64,000 bases of DNA from Achromobacter marplatensis (GCF_002209535.1 NZ_NJIG01000008.1:62001-126000); one strand, 5' to 3'; positions 41,538-51,487 are shown, numbered from the stretch's first letter. Program-made: numbers and translations. The notes: generated by a model not told the origin, from the letters alone.

Positions 41538-44500
41538 ATGTTGCATAACAGTGGCTTGGGTTGGGTGGCCGGTGTGCTGGCCGCAGCGGCGATATCGCTG
41601 GGACAGGCGGCCATGGCGCAAGCGGGCCCGGCCGCGCCGCAAGCGCAACCACGCGCCTGCGATTGCGATTCGCCCTACCGCGAATACAAGCCGGCCGATA
41701 CGCCGCAGACCAAAGCCCTGTTCGACGCCGGCAGCCGCAGCGACGAAGCCGCTTTCGCGGCCGCGTTTCGGCAGGTCGACCACCCTGGCGACTACGCGGT
41801 CGATGGCGTGCCCTTGCTGCATGCGCTGCTGACGCCGCCGCGTGCGCTGCGGGCCAAAGACGTCTACTGGGGCATCACGCCAGAGGACGCGGCCCGCATC
41901 CGCGAGGCCTATCGGGCGGTGCTGCCGGCCCGCACCCGCATGTTGGCTGCGCTGCTGGCCACTGCGCCCGCGCTGGACGACGTGACCTACCAATCGCGCC
42001 GGCCGCCCTTGCATCTGGCGATCTTGTACGGCACGCCCGACATCATGGATATGCTGTTGGCGGCGGGCGCCAAACCGGATCAGCGTGGCGATGAAAACCG
42101 CAAACCCCTGGAGTTCCTGCTGAACCGCGATTTCGAATTCGCGGTGCGCATGACCTATCTGCCGCGCCTGGTCGACCGCCGGGACATGACGCGCATGGTG
42201 CTGGCGTTGTTCAAGGCCGGAGCAAGCCGGCCGTTCACGGATTTCGACGAACCGGCGGATGAATCCGTGCGACGCTTGTTCACTGACGAGCAAGGCCGGC
42301 TGCGGCCTGCCGCGGATTTCATGGCATGGGAACCGATGGTCGAAATGACCGAAGGCGCCGAGCCTTTGCGCGCGCTGGCCGCCACGGGCAGCAAACCGGC
42401 GGTGGAAGACGGCCTGACGGTGTTGGCGCTGGCCGCCTACCTGGGCAATGTGGGCGCCGTGCCGGTGTTGATGGAACTGGGGCCTCGTACGGTGCCGGCT
42501 ACCGGCTATGGGGAAAGCGGCGAACGCGACGTGTGGCTGGACGCCGCGCAGGCTGCGGTCGAGAGCAGGCATCCCGCCATCGCTGCGCAGTTGTTGCGGG
42601 CCGGCATGCCGTTTGCGCAGCGCGGCCCGCAGACGGGAGGCGGGAACCTGATCTTCGCGAAAGTCGAAGCGACCGCACGGCCCATCATGAATCTTGCCGC
42701 CGCCAAGGGCGATATCGATACGTTGCAGCGCCTGCTGGCGCTGGGTGCGGCCGTGGAAGGCGATGCAGCCGAACCCTACGGCGACACGCCTTTGGCCGAC
42801 GCGGTGCGGGCGCGCCATGCGCAGGCCGTCACGCGCCTGCTGGCGGCGGGCGCCAATCCGGGTTTGGTGCGCGAAGGTTATGACCGGCAGTCCGCGCTCG
42901 AGGCTGCGGTGCAGACGGGCGATGCGGCGATCCTGCGTGAGTTGCTCGCCGCCATGCCGGCCGACACCTTGGGCGCGGCGCTGCGCGATCCCCAGCGTTC
43001 GCCGATGGCGCGGCTGTTGCGTGAGCCCGGCCCGCAAGGCACCGCGATGCTGCGGTTGTTCATCGATGCGGGTTTTGACGTGAAGACGTTGGGCGCAGGC
43101 ACGATCCGGCAGGCACTGGAAAATCGCGACGCCGCGCTGGCGTTGATGCTGATCGATGCCGGCGTGCCCGTGAACCCGACAGCGCCGGGTCCCGTCGAGG
43201 CGGCCGCGCGCGACGGCGACCGTGTGGACGATCGCGCCGCCACGCCGCCGCTGTTGATTGCGGTGACGACGGGCCAAGCTGCCGTCGTCGATGCGCTACT
43301 GGCCAAAGGGGCGGATCCCGCCGCCGTGTTGCCCGATGGCGAAAGCGCGTTGTACTGGTTGATTGGCCGGCAAGACACGGCGATGCTGGATCGCCTGCTG
43401 CGCGCCGGAGCGAAGCTGGACGATCCGCGCCTGCCCGAAGCGCCCGCGCCGTATGCGTTGCTGAATGCGGCTGTGGCCTCGGGCGATATGGCGCTGGTGC
43501 AGCGGGTCAGCCAGGCCAATGGCCAGGCGCTGGCGCGTGCGTGCTTGCCGGAGGGCGGTGAATTCAATCTGATCGACAAGCCGGGATACTTCGCGCAACT
43601 GCAGGCCGCAGGCTTTACCGGCCAGGAAGATCGCTGCGCGAGCGAGGCCGGGCCCTTGCCGGAACGGGTGCTGTCGTTGCTGCTGCAAAGCCGGCATTGG
43701 GTGGTGGCGCGACGGGATACGGCGGTGGAGGTCTTGACGCAACTGCGGGCTTCGGGCGCAGATCTGGATGCGCCGTTGAGCAGGGGCGACACGCCGCTGA
43801 ACCTGGCGATCGAGCGTGGCCGTACGGATCTGGCCGACGCGCTGATGGCCGCCGGCGCCAGCCCCGATGCGCCCGATGCTTCCGGCCGCAGCCCGGCTTG
43901 GGTCGCGCTGGAAACCGGTCAGCCCGCCATGCTGTCCTTGCTGGCGCGTTATCGCGCGCGTTTCGATGCGGCTTCAGCGCCTGCGGGCCAATCGTTCCAG
44001 AACACGCTGACGTGCCAGTCCTCGCCGGAATTCAAGCGTGTCCTGCAAGCGGCGGGCGTGGCGCTGGCCACGACGTGCGCATCGCCGGCGTCGCCCAAGC
44101 GGTCCACCGCCAAGGCGGGCAGCAAATCCGCGAATGCGTCAGGACTGCCGGGCCATTACTACCTGCGCGGCTTGCGCGAAGTCGGCAGCGAACTCTTGCT
44201 GTCGGCGGACGGCACCTTTGATTACCTGTTGAGCTACGGCGCGGTCGATGTCATGGCGCGTGGCGCATGGCGCAGCGACGGCAAGCACGTGTTCCTGGAC
44301 ACGCCGCCGATCCAGCCGTACTCGGCCATCGCCGACGTGCGCGCCGATGCGCGGCCCGCCGAGGCCGGACAGTTGACGGTGCGCGTGTACCATCACGATC
44401 GCCCCGTGAAGCTGGATGTGGCGATGTCGTCCGCGGACGCGGACTTTGGCGGGGAACCCAAGCAATCGGAAGGCGCGGATGGCGTCAGCGCGCCGATCGC

Positions 44501-44729
44501 GCCGGGTGCCTTGAAGGCCTTGGCCGTGTTCGTGCCGCTGCCTTCCGGGGCGCGCTGGCATGAAGTCGACCTCAGCAAGATCGACGCCGACGCGCGAGCA
44601 ATCCGCATCGATGTCGAGGCGCCTGAGGCCGCTGCCGGCACGCCCTTGCACAAGACGCTGACGCTGCAGAAAGACGGCGCGCTGGTCGAGTCTGGCGACG
44701 GCCGCGAACTGCGATACGAGAAAGAGTAG
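41538..44729 (+). CDS. Giant exported ankyrin-repeat protein
   Basis: 1063 aa. A signal peptide (hydrophobic core GVLAAAAISLGQAAMA, cut near 29) indicates export; a CDCDSPYREYK stretch follows. Ankyrin repeats run from about 130 to 840, seen as spaced ...PLHLAILYGTPDIMDMLLAAGA, PLADAVRARHAQAVTRLLAAGA, PPLLIAVTTGQAAVVDALLAKGA and PLNLAIERGRTDLADALMAAGA units. Residues about 880-1063 form a separate domain (HYYLRGLREVGSELLLSADGTFDYLLSYGA, then a beta-rich tail) found after the repeats. It probably binds proteins in the periplasm. Smaller periplasmic ankyrin proteins accompany catalases; here sodB lies 141 bp downstream. Function unknown. Confidence 0.85.
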   Translation: MLHNSGLGWVAGVLAAAAISLGQAAMAQAGPAAPQAQPRACDCDSPYREYKPADTPQTKALFDAGSRSDEAAFAAAFRQVDHPGDYAVDGVPLLHALLTPPRALRAKDVYWGITPEDAARIREAYRAVLPARTRMLAALLATAPALDDVTYQSRRPPLHLAILYGTPDIMDMLLAAGAKPDQRGDENRKPLEFLLNRDFEFAVRMTYLPRLVDRRDMTRMVLALFKAGASRPFTDFDEPADESVRRLFTDEQGRLRPAADFMAWEPMVEMTEGAEPLRALAATGSKPAVEDGLTVLALAAYLGNVGAVPVLMELGPRTVPATGYGESGERDVWLDAAQAAVESRHPAIAAQLLRAGMPFAQRGPQTGGGNLIFAKVEATARPIMNLAAAKGDIDTLQRLLALGAAVEGDAAEPYGDTPLADAVRARHAQAVTRLLAAGANPGLVREGYDRQSALEAAVQTGDAAILRELLAAMPADTLGAALRDPQRSPMARLLREPGPQGTAMLRLFIDAGFDVKTLGAGTIRQALENRDAALALMLIDAGVPVNPTAPGPVEAAARDGDRVDDRAATPPLLIAVTTGQAAVVDALLAKGADPAAVLPDGESALYWLIGRQDTAMLDRLLRAGAKLDDPRLPEAPAPYALLNAAVASGDMALVQRVSQANGQALARACLPEGGEFNLIDKPGYFAQLQAAGFTGQEDRCASEAGPLPERVLSLLLQSRHWVVARRDTAVEVLTQLRASGADLDAPLSRGDTPLNLAIERGRTDLADALMAAGASPDAPDASGRSPAWVALETGQPAMLSLLARYRARFDAASAPAGQSFQNTLTCQSSPEFKRVLQAAGVALATTCASPASPKRSTAKAGSKSANASGLPGHYYLRGLREVGSELLLSADGTFDYLLSYGAVDVMARGAWRSDGKHVFLDTPPIQPYSAIADVRADARPAEAGQLTVRVYHHDRPVKLDVAMSSADADFGGEPKQSEGADGVSAPIAPGALKALAVFVPLPSGARWHEVDLSKIDADARAIRIDVEAPEAAAGTPLHKTLTLQKDGALVESGDGRELRYEKE

Positions 44730-44870
44730 CGTTTACAAAAACGGTCGCGGAAAAGTCATAAGCACATGTGTCCGTTAACCCCGCGCAAGCACGGGTTTAA
44801 CAAGGTATCCTCATTAGTTGCCGATACAATTGACCGGCTTGATCGTGCACTCAACAGAAGGAACCAACAC

Positions 44871-45449
44871 ATGGCACATACTCTTCCCCCCCTGCCTTAC
44901 GAACTGGACGCGCTGGCTCCGCACATCTCCAAGGAAACGCTGGAGTTCCACTACGGTAAGCATCACCAGACGTACGTCACGAACCTGAACAACCTGATCC
45001 CGGGTACGGAATTCGAAACGCTGTCGCTGGAAGACATCGTGAAGAAATCCTCGGGTGGCATTTTCAACAACGCCGCTCAGATCTGGAACCACACGTTCTA
45101 CTGGAACAGCCTGGCCCCCAAGGCCGGCGGCGCACCCTCGGGCAAGCTGGCTGACGCCATCAACGCCAAGTGGGGCAGCTTCGACGCTTTCAAGGAAGCG
45201 TTCAACAAGTCTGCAGCCGGCAACTTCGGTTCGGGCTGGACCTGGCTGGTCAAGAAGGCTGACGGTTCGGTCGATATCGTCAACACCAGCAACGCCGCCA
45301 CCCCGCTGACGACGGCCGACAAGCCGCTGCTTACCTGTGATGTCTGGGAACACGCGTACTACATCGACTACCGCAACGCGCGTCCCAAGTACCTGGAAAA
45401 CTTCTGGGCGCTGGTGAACTGGGAGTTCGCTGCCAAGAACTTTGCCTGA
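44871..45449 (+). CDS. sodB: Superoxide dismutase, Fe type
   Basis: 192 aa from the ATG at 44871, preceded by AGAAGGA. Metal ligands His27, His74, Asp157 and His161 ([13 protein letters not shown]) are present, and Gln70 in NNAAQIWNH is the Fe-type marker. No signal peptide, so it is cytoplasmic. It dismutates superoxide to peroxide and O2. It follows the ankyrin gene, and a strong terminator ends it. Confidence 0.97.
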   Translation: MAHTLPPLPYELDALAPHISKETLEFHYGKHHQTYVTNLNNLIPGTEFETLSLEDIVKKSSGGIFNNAAQIWNHTFYWNSLAPKAGGAPSGKLADAINAKWGSFDAFKEAFNKSAAGNFGSGWTWLVKKADGSVDIVNTSNAATPLTTADKPLLTCDVWEHAYYIDYRNARPKYLENFWALVNWEFAAKNFA

Positions 45450-45498
45450 TAGGCAAGGTCGCCAGATCCCGCGGCGCTTGCGCCGCGGCGCATGAAGC

Positions 45499-45533
45499 AA
45501 AACCCCTCGCATCGGCGAGGGGTTTTCTTTTTT
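45499..45533 (+). terminator. Rho-independent terminator after sodB
   Basis: AAAACCCCTCGC and GCGAGGGGTTTT form a 12-bp stem with loop ATCG, then CTTTTTTTC. It is 49 bp after the sodB stop. Confidence 0.95.
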
Positions 45534-45733
45534 CGTTCAGAAAGAATTCAGCTTACAAAACCCTGTCGATTGTCGAATTCATTGTGGGGAAATGACAAGA
45601 AAACACCCTTTTCTTTAGGGTTATCCCTAGAAACCCCTGCCGCTATTGTTGCCAGCAGTCTGCGGCTGAACCTCGGCGCCGATGACCGCGGCTTGCCCGC
45701 CACAAAACCGGGGTATCTACAGGGAAGGGAAGC

Positions 45734-47440
45734 ATGTTGCGGTTATTTTCGGGCTTGCGCATTGGGGCGCGCCTGTCGGGCGCGTTTTTGCTTGTGGCCA
45801 TGATCGGCGGGGCGATCGGGGCGTTCGGCGTTTGGGGGCTGTCTCGAATCAACGAATTGAATGATCGGCTTTACGACACCGAGCTGCGTGGCATCTCGGA
45901 TCTGAAAGAAGCCAATATCAACCTGATCTACGCGGGCCGTGCCCGCAGCGGCTATCTGGCCGCCAGCACCGAGCAGGATCGTCAGGCGTTGAAGAAGCAG
46001 TTTGACGATGCAGTAAAGAACATGGTCGTGCTGCGCGAGAAGGCGGCGAAGAACTTCCACGAAGAAGACGGCAAGCGCCTGCTGGCTCAGTTCGTTGAGA
46101 CCGAGCAGGTCTGGAAACGCGAGTCTGAGGCGTTCTTCACGGCTGCGAAATCGCAGTCGTTGACGCAAACAGATCCGCGTGTGAGCGAGATCGAAAAGCG
46201 CGTCATTGCGTCGTCGCAAAAGCTCGATGACTTGATGACCGACCTGGCCGTGGGCAAGGAAAAGTCCACGGCGCAATCCGTCGACGAAGCCACGAACTTG
46301 TACGACACCGTGCGTCTGGTCATGATCGTGCTGGCCGTGATGGGCGTGGCGATCGGCATGCTGCTGGGCTGGCTGGTGACGCGCGGCATCGTGCGTCCGT
46401 TGCAGCAGGCCGTATCGGCCGCGCGCCAGGTTGCCGCAGGCGATCTCACGACAGACATCCAGGTCGCCACGCGCGACGAAACCGGTGATCTCATGAGCGC
46501 GCTCAAGGCCATGAACGAAAGCCTGGCCCGCATCGTTGCCGACGTGCGTGACGGCTGTGAGAGCATCGCCTCGGCGTCGTCGCAGATCGCGCAAGGCAAC
46601 TCCGACCTGTCGCAGCGTACGGAAGAGCAGGCCTCGTCGCTGGAAGAGACCGCCGCGTCGATGGAAGAGCTGACCAGCACCGTGCAGCAAAACGCCAACA
46701 ACGCCAGTGAAGCGGACCGCCTGGTCAGCCAGGCTTCCACGGTGGCGGTGCGCGGCGGCGAAGTGGTCGAAGGCGTGGTGCAGACCATGAGCGCCATTTC
46801 CGACAGTTCGCGCCGCATCGCCGATATCACAGGCGTGATCGACGGCATTGCGTTCCAGACCAACATCCTGGCGCTCAACGCCGCGGTGGAAGCGGCGCGC
46901 GCGGGCGAGCAAGGCCGTGGGTTTGCCGTGGTGGCAGGCGAAGTGCGCACGCTGGCGCAGCGTTCGGCCGTGGCGGCCAAGGAGATCAAGGCCTTGATCG
47001 ACGAATCCGTCACACGCGTCGAAGGCGGCACGCGTCAGGTCGACGAAGCCGGCCGCACCATGCGCGAAGTGGTCGACAGCGTGCGCCAGGTCGCCGTCCT
47101 GGTGCGTGAAATCGCCAGCGCGTCGGAAGAGCAGTCCTCGGGCATCGGCCAGGTGAACCAGGCCGTGGCGCAGATGGACACCGTGACGCAGCAGAACGCG
47201 GCGCTGGTGGAAGAGGCCGCGGCGGCCGCCGCCAGCATGCAGGAGCAGGCCTCCCGCCTGGCGCAGGAAGTGCGCCGCTTCAAGGTGGACGCCAGCAGCA
47301 GTTCGGCCCGCCAGGCGCAAGCCCGGCTGGTGCAGGCCGTGCCGGCCGTGGCGAAAAAGCCCGCGGCATCCACGGCGCGTGCGGGGCAGGCTCGTCCGGC
47401 GTTGGCGCACGCGTCCGACGACGACTGGTCGACGTTCTAA
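45734..47440 (+). CDS. Methyl-accepting chemotaxis protein with a CheR-docking tail
   Basis: 568 aa. Membrane helix 1 at about 11-33, a periplasmic four-helix-type sensor domain (34-190, with RSGYLAAST-like Tar features), helix 2 at about 191-213, HAMP to about 267, then the signalling coiled coil with the conserved hairpin [20 protein letters not shown] near 377. Methylation-region Gln/Glu pairs ([18 protein letters not shown]) are present. The C-terminus DDDWSTF ends in xWxxF, the pentapeptide that docks CheR/CheB in Tar and Tsr. Ligand unknown. No other chemotaxis gene is nearby. Confidence 0.96.
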   Translation: MLRLFSGLRIGARLSGAFLLVAMIGGAIGAFGVWGLSRINELNDRLYDTELRGISDLKEANINLIYAGRARSGYLAASTEQDRQALKKQFDDAVKNMVVLREKAAKNFHEEDGKRLLAQFVETEQVWKRESEAFFTAAKSQSLTQTDPRVSEIEKRVIASSQKLDDLMTDLAVGKEKSTAQSVDEATNLYDTVRLVMIVLAVMGVAIGMLLGWLVTRGIVRPLQQAVSAARQVAAGDLTTDIQVATRDETGDLMSALKAMNESLARIVADVRDGCESIASASSQIAQGNSDLSQRTEEQASSLEETAASMEELTSTVQQNANNASEADRLVSQASTVAVRGGEVVEGVVQTMSAISDSSRRIADITGVIDGIAFQTNILALNAAVEAARAGEQGRGFAVVAGEVRTLAQRSAVAAKEIKALIDESVTRVEGGTRQVDEAGRTMREVVDSVRQVAVLVREIASASEEQSSGIGQVNQAVAQMDTVTQQNAALVEEAAAAAASMQEQASRLAQEVRRFKVDASSSSARQAQARLVQAVPAVAKKPAASTARAGQARPALAHASDDDWSTF

Positions 47441-47557
47441 GCCGGTGTCCGCTGCCGGCAGCGATGGTGTTGCTGCGGGGGGGCGGGCTCGGATTGTGGG
47501 CTGCGGGTCAGGTGGGAATGGTAAGGTTAGCCACCTTTCGTCGCCTGCCAGCAGCCC

Positions 47558-48985
47558 ATGAGCCTGACTGACTCGTTTCGCCGGATCTCCGCCGGCACCC
47601 GTCGCCTGATGCGCCGCAAAGTGCGTCAGATCAACCGCTTGTCGCGCAAGAGCCTGCAAATGCTCTTGTTGCTGGGCGGCGCGGGCCTGGTGGCCCTGAT
47701 GTCGTTGGGCTTTGCCTATCTTGCCGACAAGGCGCTGGACTGGAACCGCGAATGGGTCGGTCATAACGGCTGGCTTGCCTTGCTGGTGCTGCCGTTCAGT
47801 CTGGCCGGCCTGCGCTGGCTGACGCTGCGCTTCGCGCCCAACGCCTCGGGCAGCGGCATTCCCCAAGTGATCGGCGCGCTGTCCTTGCCGCCCGGCCCCA
47901 GCCAAAGCAGCCTGGTGTCGCTGGCGCAGACCCTTTGGAAGATTCCGCTGGCTTTCTTCGGCATGCTGGCCGGCGCATCGATTGGCCGGGAAGGGCCGTC
48001 GGTGCAGGTGGGCGCCGCGCTGATGTTGGCCTGGGGCGACTTCTGGAAGCGGCGCGGCGTGCAGTTGCGCGGCTTCCATGCCAACGAGCTGATCGCCGCT
48101 GGCGCCGCAGGCGGGCTTGCCGCTGCCTTCAACGCGCCGCTTGCCGGCGTCATTTTCGCTATCGAGGAACTGGGCCGGGGCACCGTGCTGCGCTGGCAGC
48201 GCCTGGTGCTGATCGGCGTGCTGGCCGCTGGCTTCCTGGTGGTGGCGGTGCAGGGCAACAACCCGTACTTCGGCGTGTTCGGCGGTGCGCCGCTGGCGCA
48301 CGGCATGGTGATGTGGATCATCGTCTGCGGCACGATCAACGGCGCGCTGGGCGGCATTTTCGCGCGCTTGCTGGGCAAGGGCGCGGCGGGCTCGGCGCCA
48401 GCGGCCTGGCGCGCCTGGATACGGGCGCACCCGATCTGGACGGCCTTCATCATGGGGCTGATCCTGGCCGTGATCGGCCTCTGCACCGCCGGCTCGGTCT
48501 ACGGCACGGGTTACGGCGTGGCGGCTGACCTGCTGTCGGGCCATGATACGGCGCCCGCCGGCTTCGGCCTGGCCAAGCTGGCGGCTACCGTGGCCTCGTA
48601 CTGGGCGGGCATCCCCGGCGGCATCTTCACGCCGGCCCTGACGACCGGCGCCGGGATTGGCCAGCACATCTGGCAGTTGGCGGGCGACGGCGTGGACCAG
48701 CGCGTGCTGGTGCTGGTGTCGATGGCCGCCTTCCTCGCCGCCGCCACTCAGGCGCCGCTGACGGCCAGCGTGGTGGTCATGGAAATGACCGGCAGCCAGC
48801 CCATGCTGTTCTGGCTGCTGGTGGGGTCGTTGCTGGCCTCGGGCGTGTCACGCCAGTTCTGCCCGCAACCCTTCTATCATCTGGCGGCGGGGCGCTTCCG
48901 CCGGCAGGCGATCCTGGAGGCCGGACGCGCGGCGAAGACGGGCACCGAAACGGGCCCGGCTGGCGCCAAATCCTCCGCGCCGTGA
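47558..48985 (+). CDS. ClC-family chloride/proton antiporter
   Basis: 475 aa. The selectivity motifs are GSGIP (98-102), GREGP (143-147, gating Glu145) and GGIFTP (about 353). Internal gating Glu203 in FAIEEL matches the proton glutamate of EcClC, so it is probably a 2Cl-/H+ antiporter rather than a channel. A basic cytoplasmic N-terminus (RRKVRQINRLSRK) precedes the first helix; no CBS domains. Such proteins help extreme acid resistance or charge balance. It stands alone, 117 bp after the chemoreceptor gene. Confidence 0.94.
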   Translation: MSLTDSFRRISAGTRRLMRRKVRQINRLSRKSLQMLLLLGGAGLVALMSLGFAYLADKALDWNREWVGHNGWLALLVLPFSLAGLRWLTLRFAPNASGSGIPQVIGALSLPPGPSQSSLVSLAQTLWKIPLAFFGMLAGASIGREGPSVQVGAALMLAWGDFWKRRGVQLRGFHANELIAAGAAGGLAAAFNAPLAGVIFAIEELGRGTVLRWQRLVLIGVLAAGFLVVAVQGNNPYFGVFGGAPLAHGMVMWIIVCGTINGALGGIFARLLGKGAAGSAPAAWRAWIRAHPIWTAFIMGLILAVIGLCTAGSVYGTGYGVAADLLSGHDTAPAGFGLAKLAATVASYWAGIPGGIFTPALTTGAGIGQHIWQLAGDGVDQRVLVLVSMAAFLAAATQAPLTASVVVMEMTGSQPMLFWLLVGSLLASGVSRQFCPQPFYHLAAGRFRRQAILEAGRAAKTGTETGPAGAKSSAP

Positions 48986-49041
48986 CCCGCCGTGCACGCA
49001 AACCGTGCGTGCTCGGCGCACTATCAGGGTGAACACCTACT

Positions 49042-49068
49042 GGACATTGTCCGTGTGGCGGACATGAT
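49042..49068. promoter_or_regulatory. Nested inverted repeats upstream of the thiolase gene
   Basis: GGACA-T-TGTCC (49042-49052) overlaps GTCCG-N5-CGGAC (49049-49063). GGTG-AA-CACC lies 14 bp upstream. They are about 85-105 bp before the start codon, in a 163-bp gap, and could be operators for a TetR, IclR or GntR regulator not encoded here. Confidence 0.4.
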
Positions 49069-49148
49069 CACCTTGCACCAACTTGGCGCGAAATGCGCTG
49101 CGTTAACATCGGGCGATCCCGTTTTTCTCACTTCACTCCGAGCTTCTC

Positions 49149-50354
49149 ATGACCGTGAATGCCTTTATTTGTGATGCGATCCGCACCCCCTTCGGCCGCT
49201 ACGGCGGTGCGCTGGCGCCCGTGCGCCCTGACGATCTGGCTGCCGTCGCCATCAAGGCGCTGGTGGCGCGCAACCCCGGCGTGCGCTGGGAAGAGCTGGA
49301 TGACGCGATCATGGGTTGCGCGAACCAGGCCGGCGAAGACAACCGCAACGTCGCTCGCATGGCGACCCTGCTTGCCGGCCTGCCGATCGAAGTGCCCGGC
49401 GCTACCGTCAACCGCCTGTGCGGTTCGGGCCTGGACGCCATCGGCACCGCTGCCCGCGCCATCCGCGCCGGCGAAGCTGGCCTGATGCTGGCTGGCGGCG
49501 TGGAAAGCATGAGCCGCGCGCCGTTCGTCATGGGCAAGGCCGACAGCGCGTTCTCGCGCAATGCCGCCATCTTTGACACGACCATCGGCTGGCGCTTCAT
49601 CAACAAGCTGATGAAGGCGCAATACGGCGTGGACTCGATGCCCGAGACCGCCGAAAACGTCGCCGACGATTTCAAGATCAGCCGCGAAGACCAGGACCTG
49701 TTCGCGCTGGCCAGCCAGCAGAAGACGGCCCGTGCGCAAAAGGAAGGCGTGTTCGACGCCGAGATCGTGCCGGTGTCGATCGCCCAGAAAAAGGGCGATG
49801 CCATCATCGTCGCCAAGGACGAACACCCGCGTGAAACCAGCCTGGAATCGCTGGCCAAGCTGAAAGGCGTGGTCCGTGAAGGCGGCACCGTCACGGCGGG
49901 CAACGCGTCCGGCGTGAACGACGGCGCCGCTGCGCTGCTGCTGGCCGACGAAAAGGCTGCTGCCCGCCACGGCCTGACCCCGCGCGCCCGCGTGGTCGGC
50001 ATGGCCACCGCCGGCGTCGCGCCGCGCATCATGGGCATCGGCCCGGCCCCCGCCACGCTGAAGGTGCTGGCCCAGACCGGCCTGACGCTGGACCAGATGG
50101 ACGTGATCGAATTGAACGAAGCCTTCGCCGCCCAGGGTCTGGCCGTGCTGCGCCAGTTGGGCATCGCCGACAATGATCCGCGCGTGAACCCCAACGGCGG
50201 CGCGATCGCCCTGGGTCATCCGCTGGGCGCCAGCGGCGCACGTCTGGCCACCACCGCGATCAACCAGCTGCACCGTACCGGCGGCCGCTATGCGCTGTGC
50301 ACGATGTGCATCGGCGTGGGCCAGGGCATTGCGCTGATCATCGAGCGCGTCTGA
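49149..50354 (+). CDS. Acyl-CoA thiolase, PcaF-like (3-oxoadipyl-CoA thiolase)
   Basis: 401 aa. Catalytic Cys91 in VNRLCGSGLDA, His357 in GHPLGASGAR and Cys387 in CTMCIGVGQG. The sequence follows PcaF/PaaJ closely: ICDAIRTPFGRYGG, GCANQAGEDNRNVARMA, GGVESMSRAPFVMGKADSAF and DTTIGWRFINKLMKAQYGVD. Those enzymes split 3-oxoadipyl-CoA to succinyl-CoA and acetyl-CoA at the end of aromatic degradation. No pcaIJ or paa genes adjoin it, so pcaF is likely but not certain. Confidence 0.92.
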   Translation: MTVNAFICDAIRTPFGRYGGALAPVRPDDLAAVAIKALVARNPGVRWEELDDAIMGCANQAGEDNRNVARMATLLAGLPIEVPGATVNRLCGSGLDAIGTAARAIRAGEAGLMLAGGVESMSRAPFVMGKADSAFSRNAAIFDTTIGWRFINKLMKAQYGVDSMPETAENVADDFKISREDQDLFALASQQKTARAQKEGVFDAEIVPVSIAQKKGDAIIVAKDEHPRETSLESLAKLKGVVREGGTVTAGNASGVNDGAAALLLADEKAAARHGLTPRARVVGMATAGVAPRIMGIGPAPATLKVLAQTGLTLDQMDVIELNEAFAAQGLAVLRQLGIADNDPRVNPNGGAIALGHPLGASGARLATTAINQLHRTGGRYALCTMCIGVGQGIALIIERV

Positions 50355-50400
50355 CGCGCGAAGTGTTGTTTTTTCCCGCCGTTTTTCCAGGGTGGGAATG

Positions 50401-50428
50401 ACAAGGGAGCCCCGCGGGGCTCCCTTGT
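50401..50428. terminator. Bidirectional terminator between the thiolase and DUF192 genes
   Basis: A 28-bp perfect palindrome, ACAAGGGAGCCCCG with CGGGGCTCCCTTGT, in the convergent gap. The T run is short (TTG TTG). Confidence 0.8.
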
Positions 50429-50468
50429 TGCATCCGGAAGGGGTGTTGCCGCCCCGGGGGCACGCCCC

Positions 50469-50981
50469 TCAGGGCAGGCCGTCGATTTTCCGCCCCGCCT
50501 TGATGCCGTGCTGGTCAAACCAGCCTTGGGCCATTTCCAGGGCGTAGCGGACAGGTTTTTTGGCGCAGTGGGGGTCTTCGGTCTGCGGGGCCATGTCGTC
50601 GATGTTGACGATCGTGCCGTCGTCGGCGATAAAGGCTATCGAGAGCGGCAGCAACGTATTGCGCATCCAGAAGCACTGTACGTCGGGCTGTTCGAATACG
50701 AATAGCATGCCGTCGTTGCCGGGAAGTTCCTTGCGGAACATGAGCCCGTCGCGGCGCGTGGCATCCGTATTGGCGACTTCTGCGCGGATAATATGGATAC
50801 CCGCCGAAAGCTGAGTGGTCGGCAGCGTCGGCTGCGGGCCGGTCTGGGCGTAGACGCTGGCGCTCAAAGTGAGCGCGGCGGCGGCCAGTGCGGCGGATAA
50901 CGCTCTCACCGGTGCTGATTTAAAGAACGCTGTCTTAAACAACGTGCGACTGACAGGGAACAACACAGCATTCTTCAGCAT
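50469..50981 (-). CDS. Exported DUF192 protein
   Basis: 170 aa from the ATG at 50981; a further 10 codons are open upstream. A long signal peptide (basic and hydrophobic to ASVYAQ, about 46) precedes the DUF192 domain: RDGLMFRKELPGNDGMLFVFE, CFWMRNTLLPLSIAFID-type and the C-terminal AQGWFDQHGIKAGRKI. DUF192 proteins are small beta-rich domains of unknown role, often exported. It lies downstream of cspA on the same strand but after a terminator. No strong ribosome site. Confidence 0.9.
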   Translation of the reverse strand: MLKNAVLFPVSRTLFKTAFFKSAPVRALSAALAAAALTLSASVYAQTGPQPTLPTTQLSAGIHIIRAEVANTDATRRDGLMFRKELPGNDGMLFVFEQPDVQCFWMRNTLLPLSIAFIADDGTIVNIDDMAPQTEDPHCAKKPVRYALEMAQGWFDQHGIKAGRKIDGLP

Positions 50982-51010
50982 GGCCTGGCGTAGTAATAGT
51001 GAAAATAACA

Positions 51011-51034
51011 AGGCGGGGCTCGAAAGCCCCGCCT
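51011..51034 (-). terminator. Terminator after cspA
   Basis: AGGCGGGGCT and AGCCCCGCCT form a 10-bp stem with CGAA loop, 42 bp after the cspA stop. On the minus strand it is followed by a T-rich stretch. Confidence 0.85.
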
Positions 51035-51075
51035 GAATTAATGGCGCAACCTTACCGTTGCACTTTAAGGGTAAC

Positions 51076-51321
51076 TCAGGCAGCCGTGATATTAAGTGCC
51101 TGTTTGCCTTTGGGCCCCTGGATAATTTCGAAGGCCACTTTCTGGCCTTCTTTCAGGGTTTTAAAACCATTCATCTGGATGGACGAAAAGTGGGCGAACA
51201 GATCTTCACCGCCGTCGTCGGGCGTAATGAAGCCGAACCCCTTTGCATCGTTGAACCATTTGACGGTGCCCGTCGATTTGGGATTGTCCCCTTGGACGGC
51301 GGTTGCGGTCGTATCAGACAT
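51076..51321 (-). CDS. cspA: Cold-shock domain protein
   Basis: 81 aa with a short N-terminal extension before the cold-shock domain. RNP1 KGFGFITP (about 27-34) and RNP2 DLFAHFSSI (40-48) bind single-stranded [14 protein letters not shown] and [13 protein letters not shown] frame the beta barrel. It acts as an RNA chaperone. The gap upstream (226 bp, shared with clpS) is long enough for a structured cold-shock leader. The csp-clpS-clpA order is common in proteobacteria; here clpA is displaced by two genes. Confidence 0.95.
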   Translation of the reverse strand: MSDTTATAVQGDNPKSTGTVKWFNDAKGFGFITPDDGGEDLFAHFSSIQMNGFKTLKEGQKVAFEIIQGPKGKQALNITAA

Positions 51322-51487
51322 GCGGCCTGCCTCATTGAATCGTATGTTGACAGAAGGGCATCGCGGTCAAGACCCCTGTCCCCCCTCCGGCTTCCTGGCA
51401 GATTTTCGATGAGTTGAAAACCCCAGAATGCGCTGATAATGCGCTGCTTTTCTTCGTGTCGTCAAGTATGGAAACTACGTATTTCTG

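Noticed and set aside
41154-43277. 707-codon minus-strand frame opposite xseA and the ankyrin gene
   Set aside because: Arg/His/Gln-rich shadow of well-supported plus-strand genes.
45743-48667. 974-codon minus-strand frame opposite the chemoreceptor and ClC genes
   Set aside because: It spans two clear plus-strand genes and the gap between them and has shadow-type composition.
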